From the NCBI GenBank assembly GCA_910575565.1, contig CAJTFL010000009.1, forward strand, positions 1,197 through 65,196: 64,000 bases of DNA, in the 5' to 3' direction. Below are positions 1-8,905 of this stretch, one piece after another. Both the position numbers and the translations under genes were made by a program. A model generated the notes under the pieces. That model made no database searches. It worked only from the letters and a program-made list of their open reading frames with translations, and was not told where the DNA came from. How positions within the stretch are numbered: position 1 is the first letter of the stretch; each line of letters starts with the position of its first letter. The stretch comes from Lachnospiraceae bacterium. GTDB taxonomy: Bacteria; Bacillota; Clostridia; Lachnospirales; Lachnospiraceae.

Positions 1-518
1 ATGTTCATACATACAAAGGAGCATTATTCTTTCATGACAACCATGATCGGTATCTGCATCCATCTGGATGTACGCTATAAACAGCAGATGCAGGCAGCGG
101 CATAAACCATATTTCCTATTTCGGGATTCTTTCAGGCCTGTTTTCCGACAGGCTTAAAAGCCATGCCCATTTTTATTCTTTATGCTCTCCGAACCGTTCA
201 GATCCCACAATTATCCATCCCTTATCCCACGCATTTCTGAAAATCAACCCTTCCCTGCCTATTCACTATTGAGTTTCCGAGACCGCTCGTTAAGGGGATT
301 TTTCCGCTGCGCCAGGCGATATTCCATCGTCACTTACGATTAGCTCCACTGCTGTACTGGCTAACAGAGAATGGCATTCCATTAGGTAAATGGTTAAAAT
401 TTATGGTCAATTAGATAGATAAAGTTTATTTTCAGAAAATTCTATCAGTAATGAAACAATTCCGCCCCCAAAACATCCTTAGCATACCAAAATCTAACTA
501 AGAGCCAGCCAGCCCCTA

Positions 519-652
519 GCCGCCTGTGGTGCGTGTACACAAAGAAAACCGTATAAAACGGCGGCACTTAGCGAGGTCTTTTCGAGCTTAGTGTCCGTTC
601 CGTTTTATGTCGAGCGAGAGCGTGTTTTCGTGTGTACACGCACCACAGGCGG
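519..652. repeat. Long imperfect palindrome, about 134 bp
   Basis: The left arm begins GCCGCCTGTGGTGCGTGTAC at 519 and the right arm ends with its complement GTACACGCACCACAGGCGGC at 633-652. Complementarity continues inward through GTTTTC/GAAAAC and CGTTTTAT/ATAAAACG, and the centre holds a near-palindrome around CACTTAG...CTTAGTG. This would fold into one long stem in RNA or a cruciform in DNA. There is no transposase inside. It may be a MITE-like element or a strong bidirectional hairpin. Confidence 0.75.
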
Positions 653-768
653 CGAACTCGTCAGCCTACGTGTTTCCTCTAAGCCAATAAGCTTATCTTA
701 TGAAACACCAACTTCCCCCATCCATCCCAATATCATCCGAAACAACTCAGCGCTAAAATCCCCCTACC

Positions 769-827
769 AGCTATCCAGGTTGACAAAGCATTAATTCCCC
801 CAGCTATCCAGGTTAACAAAGCATTAA
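769..827. repeat. Two-copy 26-bp direct repeat
   Basis: The segment AGCTATCCAGGTTGACAAAG continuing to TTAA occurs at 769-794 and again at 802-827 with one base changed (TTGACA to TTAACA), a period of 33 bases. It lies beyond the 3' end of the DUF1836 gene. The two copies could be paired binding sites or slippage products. Confidence 0.7.
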
Positions 828-855
828 ATTTTTACATTGAAAATCCACTGCCCAT

Positions 856-1545
856 TCATCCCGCGTCTTTCCCATGCCTGTGCCCTTTCCCATTGGTCTC
901 GTCTTCTGCGTAAAGCTGGTCGGCTATGGTTTCAATCATTTGTTTCTTTAAGTACACGTCAAGGGAAAGCTGGCAGATAAAGGAAAAGAGCTGCAGATAT
1001 TCCCGATCCCCTTCTTCCGCATCGGTAAATGTGTTTTTTGCCCTCTGGAATTTATCCAAAATGTCTTCTTTCAATAGCTGCATATGGGATTCCGTCATGG
1101 AGAAGACCTCCCGGTAAACCGCTTCCAGGGATTTATCCCAATGCTGTCCTTTCGATTGGCCTGCGCCCATTTCTCCGTCTGCTTTCCTGTTTTCCTCATG
1201 GGCAGAAAAGTGTCCTTCAGTAATGGGTTTAAATATCTGCTGGATGTCATGGAAGGAGAGCACATTTTTGTAATAGTAAATAAAGATCAGCATCAGCATA
1301 TGCTCTTTCGAGTATTTTTTCTTGATGGGGGCGGGAAGCAAGTTGTTTTTCGCATAATTGTTAATCATGGTTTTGGTTAAAACCTTATCTTCCGGATAGC
1401 GTTTGGTATTGCTTAGGTGCTCTTCCATAAAAGTAGTTACCTGATCCATATACAGATGGATATTTGGGATTTCTTCCGGTTTAATATAGGTCAAACTATC
1501 CAGATGAGACAGTAAGTCATTAATCCGCTCTTCATTTGATTTCAT
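856..1545 (-). CDS. DUF1836 domain protein
   Basis: About 229 residues. The first two thirds match the DUF1836 family, small proteins with a MerR/winged-helix-like fold that are common in Clostridia and thought to be regulators. Visible family features are the segment LTKTMINNYAKNNLLP (residues about 57-72), where a helix-turn-helix would sit, followed by KKYSKEHMLMLIFIYYYK. The tail is acidic and predicted helical, ending in a His/Gly-rich stretch. I start it at the ATG at 1545, because a GAGGTG ribosome site at 1555-1560 is correctly spaced for it and overlaps the alternative GTG at 1557. A good promoter lies just upstream. Role is unproven. Confidence 0.8.
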   Translation of the reverse strand: MKSNEERINDLLSHLDSLTYIKPEEIPNIHLYMDQVTTFMEEHLSNTKRYPEDKVLTKTMINNYAKNNLLPAPIKKKYSKEHMLMLIFIYYYKNVLSFHDIQQIFKPITEGHFSAHEENRKADGEMGAGQSKGQHWDKSLEAVYREVFSMTESHMQLLKEDILDKFQRAKNTFTDAEEGDREYLQLFSFICQLSLDVYLKKQMIETIADQLYAEDETNGKGHRHGKDAG

Positions 1546-1567
1546 TGTATTAATCACCTCATATTAC

Positions 1568-1596
1568 ATTATATAGTATCGAAAACTAGATATCAA
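1568..1596 (-). promoter_or_regulatory. Sigma-A promoter of the DUF1836 gene
   Basis: Read on the minus strand: TTGATA (1591-1596), exactly 17 bases, then TATAAT (1568-1573), about 23 bases before the start codon. Both boxes are close to consensus. Confidence 0.8.
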
Positions 1597-1694
1597 GAGA
1601 AGAATCAATTTATTTTTGCGGGAACTATTGACAGGATGGCAATATAATGATACAAAAGGATAAGAAAGTGCTATTAATCAGGCAAGTAAGGCAC

Positions 1695-1724
1695 TGGAAA
1701 TGGGACATGGTAAACAGGTATAAT
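1695..1724 (+). promoter_or_regulatory. Probable promoter of the pentose operon
   Basis: A perfect TATAAT at 1719-1724 is preceded, after 18 bases, by TGGAAA (1695-1700), a weak -35. It lies upstream of the dispersed repeat at 1738-1866, so the repeat would be transcribed into the 5' leader of the transketolase mRNA. Confidence 0.45.
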
Positions 1725-1737
1725 CTTAGTATGACAG

Positions 1738-1866
1738 TTCAGCCATCGGTTTCCACTGAGGGAGCGCCCGTTTATGAGCAAAAGGAGCTGCGCAAGCAGC
1801 GGAGAGTGCCGTAAGGCACGTTTTCCCCTAAAGGGACGCTGCGCAGTGCGAATGGCGCGGCTGAAC
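1738..1866. repeat. Dispersed GTTCAGCC/GGCTGAAC repeat, copy A
   Basis: The element begins GTTCAGCC (1738-1745) and ends with its complement GGCTGAAC (1859-1866). Inside it carries CTGAGGGAGCGCCCGT, a GCTGCGCAAGCAGC hairpin and GTGCC..GGCAC. Copies B (23829-23986, reversed) and C (31224-31380) share the same ends and core. It has no coding capacity. It sits between the operon promoter and the transketolase start. Confidence 0.85.
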
Positions 1867-1944
1867 GGACAGCAGATTTTAACCTAAAATCTAAGATGAT
1901 AACCAAGTTGTAACAGGCAATGAGGCAATGCCAAGGAGGTATTT

Positions 1945-3933
1945 ATGAATCTGGACATGGAGAAAAAATCAGTTAACGCAATCCGAATTCTGGCAGCGGA
2001 CGCGGTGCAGAAGGCGAATTCCGGCCATCCCGGCCTTCCTTTGGGGGCGGCGGCTATGGCTTATGAGCTGTGGGCGCACCATATGGGCCATAATCCGGCG
2101 AATCCCAAGTGGGAGAACCGGGATCGGTTTATCTTATCAGGAGGCCACGGCTCCACCCTTTTGTATTCCCTGCTGCACTTGTTCGGGTATGGGCTGACGG
2201 TGGAAGATTTGGCGAATTTCCGCCAGAAGGATTCCCTGACCCCAGGCCATCCGGAATACGGGCACACGGCGGGGGTTGAGGCGACCACAGGCCCATTAGG
2301 CGCAGGCATGGGCATGGCGGTAGGTATGGCTATGGCGGAGGCTCATTTGTCAGCTGTATTTAACAAGCCCGGCTATCCGGTGGTTGACCATTATACATAC
2401 GTTTTAGGCGGGGACGGCTGCATGATGGAGGGAATTTCCTCTGAGGCCTTTTCCCTGGCCGGGACCTTAGGCCTTGGGAAGCTGATTGTCCTTTACGATT
2501 CCAATAAGATCTCCATCGAGGGCAGCACGGATATCGCCTTTACCGAGGATGTGGTAAAGCGGATGGAAGCCTTCGGTTTCCAGACATTGACCGTGGAGGA
2601 CGGCAACGACACCGCGGAGATCGGAAAAGCCATTGAGGAGGCGAAGAAGGATCTGTCCCGGCCTTCCTTCATCCGGGTAAAGACCCAGATCGGCTATGGC
2701 TGCCCGGCAAAGCAGGGGAAAGCCAGTGCCCATGGGGAGCCTTTGGGGGCGGAGAATGTGGCAGCCTTAAAGGAGAATCTTGGCTGGGAGAGCATGGAGC
2801 CATTCTTTGTGCCGGAGGACGTTTACGAAAATTACCGGGAGCTGGCGGCAGCCGGGGCGGCAAAAGAGGAAGAATGGAACCGGCTGTTTGCGGCATATAA
2901 GGCAGAATACCCCGAATTAAAGGCTCTTTGGGAGCAGTACCATGATGAGGATATTGCGAAGAAGGCTTACGACGATGAAGCTTACTGGGCCTGCGAGGAC
3001 AAGCCCCAGGCCACCAGGGCCTTATCCGGCGTGATGATTAACCGGTTAAAAGATAGGGTTCCCGGCCTGATCGGCGGCGCTGCGGATCTGGCTCCTTCCA
3101 CGAAGACATATATGAAGGATGCAGGGGATTTTTCAAAGGAAAATTACGCTGGAAGGAACCTTCACTTTGGTGTCCGTGAGCTTGCCATGTCGGCTATCGC
3201 TAACGGCCTGGCGCTGCATGGGGGGCTGAGGCCGTTTGTGTCTACCTTCTTTGTATTCAGTGATTATACGAAACCTATGGCAAGGCTTTCCGCGCTGATG
3301 AAGCTGCCGGTAACGTATGTGTTTACCCATGACAGCATCGGCGTGGGGGAGGACGGCCCCACCCATGAGCCCATTGAGCAGCTTGCTATGCTGCGTGCCC
3401 TGCCGAACTTTAACGTATTCCGCCCGGCGGATGCCAGGGAGACGGCGGCGGCTTGGTATTTTGCCGCCACCACAAAGGATGCGCCTACGGCCTTGGTGCT
3501 GACCCGGCAGAACCTGCCCCAGCTTCCCGGCTCCGGCAAGGATGCCTTAAAGGGAGCTTATATCCTCAGCGATTCCAAAAAGGAAGTTCCCGATGGCATT
3601 TTTATGGCCAGCGGCTCCGAGGTATCCTTAGCGGTGGAGGCGCAAAAGCTTCTGGCTGAGGAAGGGGTGGACGTAAGGGTTGTGAGTATGCCTTCCATGG
3701 ATGTATTTGAGCAGCAGCCGGAGGAATACCGGGAGCAGGTGCTGCCAAAGGCGGTAAGGAAGCGCGTTGCCGTGGAGGCATTGTCAGATTTTGGATGGGG
3801 CAAGTACGTGGGCCTGGACGGGGCTTATGTGACCATGCACGGCTTCGGCGCGTCGGCTCCGGCAGGACTTTTGTTTAAGCATTTTGGGTTTACGTCGGAG
3901 AATGTGGCGAAGGCCATGAAGGAGATCCTGTAA
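1945..3933 (+). CDS. tkt: Transketolase
   Basis: A 662-residue protein, the usual full length for bacterial transketolase. It moves two-carbon ketol units between pentose, tetrose and hexose phosphates in the non-oxidative pentose phosphate pathway, using thiamine diphosphate. Visible features: the N-terminal GHPGLPLG motif (residues about 27-34), the thiamine-diphosphate/metal motif GDGCMMEG (about 156) followed by DSNKISIEG, and the catalytic glutamate in FGVRELAMS (E412). An AAGGAGG ribosome site precedes the ATG. It heads a run ending with transaldolase, so it probably feeds pentose phosphates from the sugar genes downstream into glycolysis. Confidence 0.97.
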   Translation: MNLDMEKKSVNAIRILAADAVQKANSGHPGLPLGAAAMAYELWAHHMGHNPANPKWENRDRFILSGGHGSTLLYSLLHLFGYGLTVEDLANFRQKDSLTPGHPEYGHTAGVEATTGPLGAGMGMAVGMAMAEAHLSAVFNKPGYPVVDHYTYVLGGDGCMMEGISSEAFSLAGTLGLGKLIVLYDSNKISIEGSTDIAFTEDVVKRMEAFGFQTLTVEDGNDTAEIGKAIEEAKKDLSRPSFIRVKTQIGYGCPAKQGKASAHGEPLGAENVAALKENLGWESMEPFFVPEDVYENYRELAAAGAAKEEEWNRLFAAYKAEYPELKALWEQYHDEDIAKKAYDDEAYWACEDKPQATRALSGVMINRLKDRVPGLIGGAADLAPSTKTYMKDAGDFSKENYAGRNLHFGVRELAMSAIANGLALHGGLRPFVSTFFVFSDYTKPMARLSALMKLPVTYVFTHDSIGVGEDGPTHEPIEQLAMLRALPNFNVFRPADARETAAAWYFAATTKDAPTALVLTRQNLPQLPGSGKDALKGAYILSDSKKEVPDGIFMASGSEVSLAVEAQKLLAEEGVDVRVVSMPSMDVFEQQPEEYREQVLPKAVRKRVAVEALSDFGWGKYVGLDGAYVTMHGFGASAPAGLLFKHFGFTSENVAKAMKEIL

Positions 3934-3939
3934 GCTAAG

Positions 3940-4788
3940 ATGAATGTGGACTTTAAGCACGAATTGGTTATCCCCAACAAGGATCTGCCCTTTAAGCTGT
4001 TTATGTTTGAGGGAAAGGACGGGAATTACCAGAGAGGGAAGCACTGGCATCGTTCCATCGAGATCTTTTTGGTGCTGGAAGGGGAGCTTGCATTTTATAT
4101 CAATAGCACAAGCTTCCCCTTAAAGGCGGTGGATTTCATCATTGTTAACCCTAATGAAATCCACTCCATCGAATCGCCTAAGCCCAATACCACCATTGTG
4201 GTCCAGATTCCCCTTAGCTGCTTTGCCGGATATCTGCGGGAAGAAGAATACGCGGTTTTTTCCAAGCAGTCGGATGAGGATAACCTACAGCTGGCCCAGC
4301 TGATCGTGCAGATGTTTAAAGCCTACCAGGAAAAAGCTCCTGCTTATGAATTGAAGGTGCGGGGGCTGTTTTACGGACTGCTGTATCTTCTGGTGACTGG
4401 GTTTATGCAGACAGAAAATGACCAGGGGAATATCCGGCAGAAACGGAATTTAGACAAGCTTTCAAAAATCACCTCGTACATGAAGAAAAATTATGATCAG
4501 GACATTACCTTGGAAAGCGTGGCGGATGAATTCGGCTTTTCCCCCACGTATTTGTCCAGGATGTTCAAGCGTTATGCGGATGTGAGCTATAAGACGTATC
4601 TTCTGAATCTGCGGACGGAATATGCTTTCCGGGAGATGATGAATACGGATCACAGCTTAAATGATGTGGCGTTGAATAACGGGTTCCCTAACAGCCGTGC
4701 CTTTGCCAAGGCTTTCATTAACCGGTACGGCTGCCTTCCCAGCGAGTACCGGAAGAAAATGGGGGACAGGGATGGCTCATATTCATAG
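3940..4788 (+). CDS. AraC-family regulator with cupin sensor domain
   Basis: A 282-residue protein. The N-terminal half looks like the AraC-type cupin sensor (RGKHWHRSIEIFLVLEGE, then FIIVNPNEIHSIESP). The C-terminal 100 residues form two helix-turn-helix motifs, with FGFSPTYLSRMFKR (about 199-212) in the first and LNNGFPNSRAFAKAF in the second. It starts only six bases after the transketolase stop and is followed by xylulokinase, so it is most likely the local sugar-responsive activator. The inducer cannot be read from sequence. Confidence 0.92.
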   Translation: MNVDFKHELVIPNKDLPFKLFMFEGKDGNYQRGKHWHRSIEIFLVLEGELAFYINSTSFPLKAVDFIIVNPNEIHSIESPKPNTTIVVQIPLSCFAGYLREEEYAVFSKQSDEDNLQLAQLIVQMFKAYQEKAPAYELKVRGLFYGLLYLLVTGFMQTENDQGNIRQKRNLDKLSKITSYMKKNYDQDITLESVADEFGFSPTYLSRMFKRYADVSYKTYLLNLRTEYAFREMMNTDHSLNDVALNNGFPNSRAFAKAFINRYGCLPSEYRKKMGDRDGSYS

Positions 4789-4856
4789 ATGGCGGAGAGG
4801 GTGGCTGCAGGCTTTTGGCAGCCGCGGCAAAACGGATCAGGAAAGGGGTTAGGAAA

Positions 4857-6377
4857 ATGAACTATTTAATTGGAATTGACGTGGGGACTTCGGCCACAAA
4901 GACGGTGCTCTTTGATGAGGACGGAAACGTAGTGGCATCGGCATCCCAGGAGTATCCCATGTACCAGCCGGAGAACGGATGGGCGGAGCAGAAGCCGGAG
5001 GATTGGCGTGATGCGGTTCTTGCTACCTTAAGGCAGGTGTCCCAGGCAGCGGAGGATAAGGCGGACATTAAAGGCATAGGCATTTCCGGGCAGATGCACG
5101 GTTTGGTGATGTTAGATGAGGCAGGGGAGGTGATCCGTCCTTCCATCATCTGGTGCGACCAGCGTACCGGGGAAGAAGTGGAGGATATGTTAAAGATCAT
5201 GCCCAGGGAAAGGTGGATTGAGATTACGGCCAATCCCCCCCTTACAGGCTGGACGGCGGCAAAGATCCTCTGGGTGAGGAAGAACGAGCCGGAAAATTAT
5301 AAGCGGTGCAGGCATATCCTGCTGCCCAAGGACTATATCCGCTATGTGTTAACCGGGGCGTTTGCCACCGAGGTGTCCGATGCCAGCGGAATGCAGCTTT
5401 TGGATGTGCCGGGGCGGTGCTGGTCTAAGGAAGTGCTGGATGCCTTGGCGATTGACGAAGCTTTGCTGGGGAAGGTTTATGAGTCCTGCGAAGTGACGGG
5501 AACCCTCCTTCCAAAGATTGCCGAAAAGACTGGCTTAACTGACGCCGTAAAGGTAGTGGGCGGAGCCGGGGACAATGCGGCTGCTGCGGTGGGAACCGGG
5601 ATTGTAAGGGATAAGACGGCTTTTACCACCATCGGCACTTCAGGGGTTGTTTTTGCTCACACCAGCAAGGTGTCCATCGACCCCAAGGGAAGGGTGCATA
5701 CCTGCTGCTGTGCCGTGCCAGGTGCATGGCATATCATGGGCGTGACCCAGGGAGCCGGCCTTTCCTTAAAATGGTTTAAGGATCAGCTTTGCCAGGATTA
5801 CGTGGCAAAGGCGGAGGAAGCCGGAAAGGATGTATATGAGCTGATCAATGAGGATGTAAACAGGATCCCGGCAGGCAGCGAACGGCTGATTTATCTGCCT
5901 TACCTGATGGGGGAGCGTACCCCTCACCTGGATCCAGACTGCCGCGGAGTATTTTTTGGCCTGTCTGCCATCCACACCAAGGCTCATATGCTGCGGGCAG
6001 TGATGGAGGGGGTATCCTATTCCCTTTGTGACTGCAACCAGATCTTAAAGGAGATGGGCGTGGAGGTTGACCAGATGATGGCCTGCGGCGGCGGCGGGAA
6101 AAGCCCGAACTGGAGGCAGATGCTGGCGGATCTTTACCGATGCACCGTAAAGACGGTGAAGCAGTCGGAAGGCCCAGCCCTTGGGGTTGCCATCTTAGCC
6201 GGCGTAGGCTGTGGGCTTTATCCGTCCGTGGAGGAAGCCTGTGACCGGCTGATCAGCGAAAAGAGCAGCACGGAGCCGGATGCAGAGAATGTGGAGGTTT
6301 ACAAGGCCTACCATGAAGTGTACCAAGGGATTTACCGCAGCTTAAAGGAAGATTACAAAAAGCTGGCGAAGCTGTAG
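4857..6377 (+). CDS. xylB: Xylulokinase (FGGY kinase)
   Basis: 506 residues, the normal xylulokinase length. It phosphorylates D-xylulose to xylulose 5-phosphate. Features: the actin-fold phosphate loop DVGTSATK (8-15), the substrate loop QMHGLV, the catalytic aspartate in GGAGDNAAAA (D239), and GGGGKSPNW near residue 411 in the FGGY C-terminal domain. I take the ATG at 4857, since residues before MNYLIGIDVG are not family-like. It follows the AraC gene by 68 bases. There is no xylA in the window, so its ketose must come from the isomerase at 7286 or from elsewhere. Confidence 0.93.
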   Translation: MNYLIGIDVGTSATKTVLFDEDGNVVASASQEYPMYQPENGWAEQKPEDWRDAVLATLRQVSQAAEDKADIKGIGISGQMHGLVMLDEAGEVIRPSIIWCDQRTGEEVEDMLKIMPRERWIEITANPPLTGWTAAKILWVRKNEPENYKRCRHILLPKDYIRYVLTGAFATEVSDASGMQLLDVPGRCWSKEVLDALAIDEALLGKVYESCEVTGTLLPKIAEKTGLTDAVKVVGGAGDNAAAAVGTGIVRDKTAFTTIGTSGVVFAHTSKVSIDPKGRVHTCCCAVPGAWHIMGVTQGAGLSLKWFKDQLCQDYVAKAEEAGKDVYELINEDVNRIPAGSERLIYLPYLMGERTPHLDPDCRGVFFGLSAIHTKAHMLRAVMEGVSYSLCDCNQILKEMGVEVDQMMACGGGGKSPNWRQMLADLYRCTVKTVKQSEGPALGVAILAGVGCGLYPSVEEACDRLISEKSSTEPDAENVEVYKAYHEVYQGIYRSLKEDYKKLAKL

Positions 6378-6496
6378 GGGCTTGCAATGGGATCTGTCCC
6401 AGGGACAAAGCAGCAAATCAGCAAATGAAAAAGGGATCCGCTGCCTTAAAGGCGGCTGGCTCCCAAGGAAAAAGAGAAGGACAGGGGGAAAGCATC

Positions 6497-7120
6497 ATGA
6501 AAATGAGAACGGTCTATGAACCGGAGTTTGCCGCTTATGGGCGGGTAATTAAGGGCTACGATACCCAGGCGCTTAAGGAAGCCATGCTCCATACGCCTCT
6601 TCCCGAGGACGTGGTGTATGTGGCTTCCGTGCCGGAGCTGGAAGCGCTGCCTGTGGCCGGGGAGCTGGCAGAGGGGATTTACGGGCAGATGCCCATCCAG
6701 ATCGGCTACTGCAACGGCCATAATAAGAAGTTAAACGCCTTAGAGTACCATCGGGATTCGGAAATTAACATGGCGGTGACGGATTTGGTTCTGTTAATCG
6801 GGAAACAGCAGGATATCGCCGATGATTTTACCTATGACACCAGCCTGGTGGAGGCCTTTTTCGTTCCCGCGGGGACGCTGATTGAAGTATACGCCACCAC
6901 ACTCCATTATGCCCCGTGCCACACCCAGGAGGGCGGGTTCCGCTGCGTGGTCGTGCTTCCTAAAGGAACCAACGGGGAACTGGAAGGAACCGTGGCGGAG
7001 CGCTGCGGGGAAGAGCGGCTGCTGTTTGCAAGGAATAAGTGGCTGGTAGGCCACAAGGAAGGCGGCCTGCCGGAGAATGCCTGGCTGGGCCTTAGAGGGG
7101 AAAATATTACCCTGGATTAG
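6497..7120 (+). CDS. DUF4867 family protein (possible cupin-type sugar enzyme)
   Basis: 207 residues from the ATG at 6497, which has an AGGGGGAA ribosome site. The sequence matches DUF4867. It carries a His/Glu pattern resembling a metal-binding cupin: NGHNKKLNALEYHRDSE (residues about 75-91), then FVPAGTLIEVYATTLHYAPC (about 131-150). The gene lies between xylulokinase and a sugar isomerase, so a role in pentose processing (isomerase, mutarotase or epimerase) is a reasonable inference. The exact reaction is unknown to me. In-frame start codons from 6425 give a Lys-rich extension that I judge non-native. Confidence 0.8.
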   Translation: MKMRTVYEPEFAAYGRVIKGYDTQALKEAMLHTPLPEDVVYVASVPELEALPVAGELAEGIYGQMPIQIGYCNGHNKKLNALEYHRDSEINMAVTDLVLLIGKQQDIADDFTYDTSLVEAFFVPAGTLIEVYATTLHYAPCHTQEGGFRCVVVLPKGTNGELEGTVAERCGEERLLFARNKWLVGHKEGGLPENAWLGLRGENITLD

Positions 7121-7285
7121 AAGGATGCCAGAGCCAGGAGGCCGAAAATCCGGTGCAGGCTTGCATAAAGATTAATCAGGATTTTTGAACGTAAAAAAGC
7201 AGGAATTTGCCGCTTGCCAACTTGCCAAAGTGGGCGGCCGTCAGGCCGAAAGCGGCGTCAATATAAAAAGCAGGAGGAAAATGCA

Positions 7286-8770
7286 ATGATGAATATGCCA
7301 GAAGTAAAGATTGGCATCGTGGCCGTGAGCCGCGACTGTTTCCCGGAAAGCCTTTCCGTAAACCGGAGGAAAGCTTTGGTAGAAGCTTACAAGGCGAAAT
7401 ACGATGAGAAGAACATTTATGAGTGTCCTATCTGCATCGTGGAGAGCGAGATCCATATGGTGCAGGCGTTAGAGGACATTAAGGCTGCCGGGTGCAACGC
7501 CCTGGTGGTGTACTTAGGGAACTTTGGCCCGGAGATTTCCGAGACGCTGCTGGCCAAGCACTTTGACGGCCCGGCGATGTTTATCGCCGCCGCGGAGGAG
7601 AGCGGGAACAACTTAATCCAGGGGCGTGGGGACGCATACTGCGGGATGTTAAATGCCAGCTATAACTTAAAGCTGCGCAACATTAAAGCGTATATCCCGG
7701 AATATCCCGTGGGGACGGCCGAAGAGTGCGCCGACATGATCGAGGAGTTCGTGCCTATCGCCAGGGGCATCGTAGGCCTTTCCCAGCTTAAGATTATTAG
7801 CTTCGGCCCAAGGCCATTAAACTTTTTGGCCTGCAACGCGCCCATTAAGCAGCTTTATAACTTAGGCGTGGAGATTGAGGAAAACTCTGAGCTGGATTTA
7901 TTTGAGGCCTTTAACAACCATGCAGGGGACGCCCGTATCCCGGATGTGGTAAAGGATATGGAGGCGGAGCTTGGGACAGGGAATAAGAAGCCGGAGATTT
8001 TGAAAAAGCTTGCCCAGTATGAGCTGACCCTCCTTGACTGGATCGAGGCTCACAAAGGCTACCGCAAATATGTGGCCATCGCCGGGAAATGCTGGCCTGC
8101 CTTCCAGACCCAGTTTGGTTTCGTTCCCTGCTATGTTAACAGCCGCCTGGCAGGGCGGGGAATCCCGGTTTCCTGCGAGGTAGATATCTACGGCGCCTTA
8201 AGCGAGTTTATCGGAACCTGCGTAAGCAATGATGCCGTGACCCTTTTGGATATCAATAATTCCGTCCCGGCAGATTTATATGAAGAGGACATTAAAGGAA
8301 AGCATGACTACGGCCAGAAGGAAACCTTTATGGGCTTCCACTGCGGCAATACCAGCTCCAAGAAGCTGTCCTTCTGCGAGATGAAGTACCAGCTGATTAT
8401 GGCAAGGTCCCTGCCGGAGGAAGTGACCCAGGGAACCTTAGAGGGCGACATCACTCCTGGGGACATTACCTTCTTCCGCCTTCAGAGCACGGCAGACAGC
8501 AAGCTCCGTGCCTATATCGCCCACGGCGAAGTGCTTCCGGTGGCCACCCGTTCCTTTGGTTCCATCGGCATCTTCGCCATCCCGGAGATGAATCGTTTCT
8601 ACCGCCATGTGCTTATCGAGAAGAACTTCCCCCACCATGGGGCGGTGGCCTTCGGCCATTACGGCAAGGCGCTGTATGAGATCTTTAAGTATATCGGCGT
8701 AGATGTGGAAGAGATTGGCTTCAACCAGCCTAAGGGAATGCTTTACAAGACGGAGAACCCGTTTGCGTAA
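7286..8770 (+). CDS. L-fucose/L-arabinose isomerase family protein
   Basis: 494 residues with an AGGAGG ribosome site at 7272-7277. It belongs to the fucose/arabinose isomerase fold: an N-terminal Rossmann-like part (KIGIVAVSRDCFPESL), then a C-terminal part with the candidate metal ligands E298 (SCEVDIYG), D in LLDINN and H352 (FHCGNTSSK). These match the Glu/Asp/His triad of FucI and AraA in position. It interconverts an aldose and a ketose. Its place beside xylulokinase, transketolase and transaldolase suggests a pentose substrate whose product enters as xylulose 5-phosphate. The specific sugar is not decidable from sequence. Confidence 0.85.
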   Translation: MMNMPEVKIGIVAVSRDCFPESLSVNRRKALVEAYKAKYDEKNIYECPICIVESEIHMVQALEDIKAAGCNALVVYLGNFGPEISETLLAKHFDGPAMFIAAAEESGNNLIQGRGDAYCGMLNASYNLKLRNIKAYIPEYPVGTAEECADMIEEFVPIARGIVGLSQLKIISFGPRPLNFLACNAPIKQLYNLGVEIEENSELDLFEAFNNHAGDARIPDVVKDMEAELGTGNKKPEILKKLAQYELTLLDWIEAHKGYRKYVAIAGKCWPAFQTQFGFVPCYVNSRLAGRGIPVSCEVDIYGALSEFIGTCVSNDAVTLLDINNSVPADLYEEDIKGKHDYGQKETFMGFHCGNTSSKKLSFCEMKYQLIMARSLPEEVTQGTLEGDITPGDITFFRLQSTADSKLRAYIAHGEVLPVATRSFGSIGIFAIPEMNRFYRHVLIEKNFPHHGAVAFGHYGKALYEIFKYIGVDVEEIGFNQPKGMLYKTENPFA

Positions 8771-8788
8771 ATTTGTGCGGCAAGGGGC

Positions 8789-8811
8789 GGCAGCCTTAAA
8801 GTCAGGCTGCC
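8789..8811 (+). promoter_or_regulatory. Intercistronic hairpin
   Basis: GGCAGCCT (8789-8796), a seven-base loop and AGGCTGCC (8804-8811) form a perfect 8-bp stem between the isomerase and transaldolase genes. No T-run follows, so it looks like an mRNA processing or stability hairpin rather than a terminator. Confidence 0.5.
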
Positions 8812-8905
8812 TGCCCGGCTGCCTAAGGGCATAGGATTGATGAACGGGTAAAAATATTCGCCCATAACGCGTGTGCGGCGGAATGCGCACAGAATGGAGG
8901 AAATG

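Larger units (their letters stand above)
1..855. other. Left-edge stretch without a confident gene
   Basis: I see no supportable gene here. A short open frame from base 1 to 105 on the plus strand may be the tail of a gene cut by the window edge, but its translation is not recognisable. The rest holds a long imperfect palindrome (519-652) and a short tandem repeat (769-827), described separately. The 67-codon frame at 591-794 lies on the right arm of the palindrome and has no ribosome binding site, so I do not count it. Confidence 0.5.

Noticed and set aside
591..794. 67-codon frame near the left edge
   Set aside because: It begins on the right arm of a long palindrome and has no start signals or family likeness.
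1629..1649. TTGACA followed by AATATAAT upstream of tkt
   Set aside because: The two boxes are only about ten bases apart, too close for a sigma-A promoter; the box at 1719 fits better.
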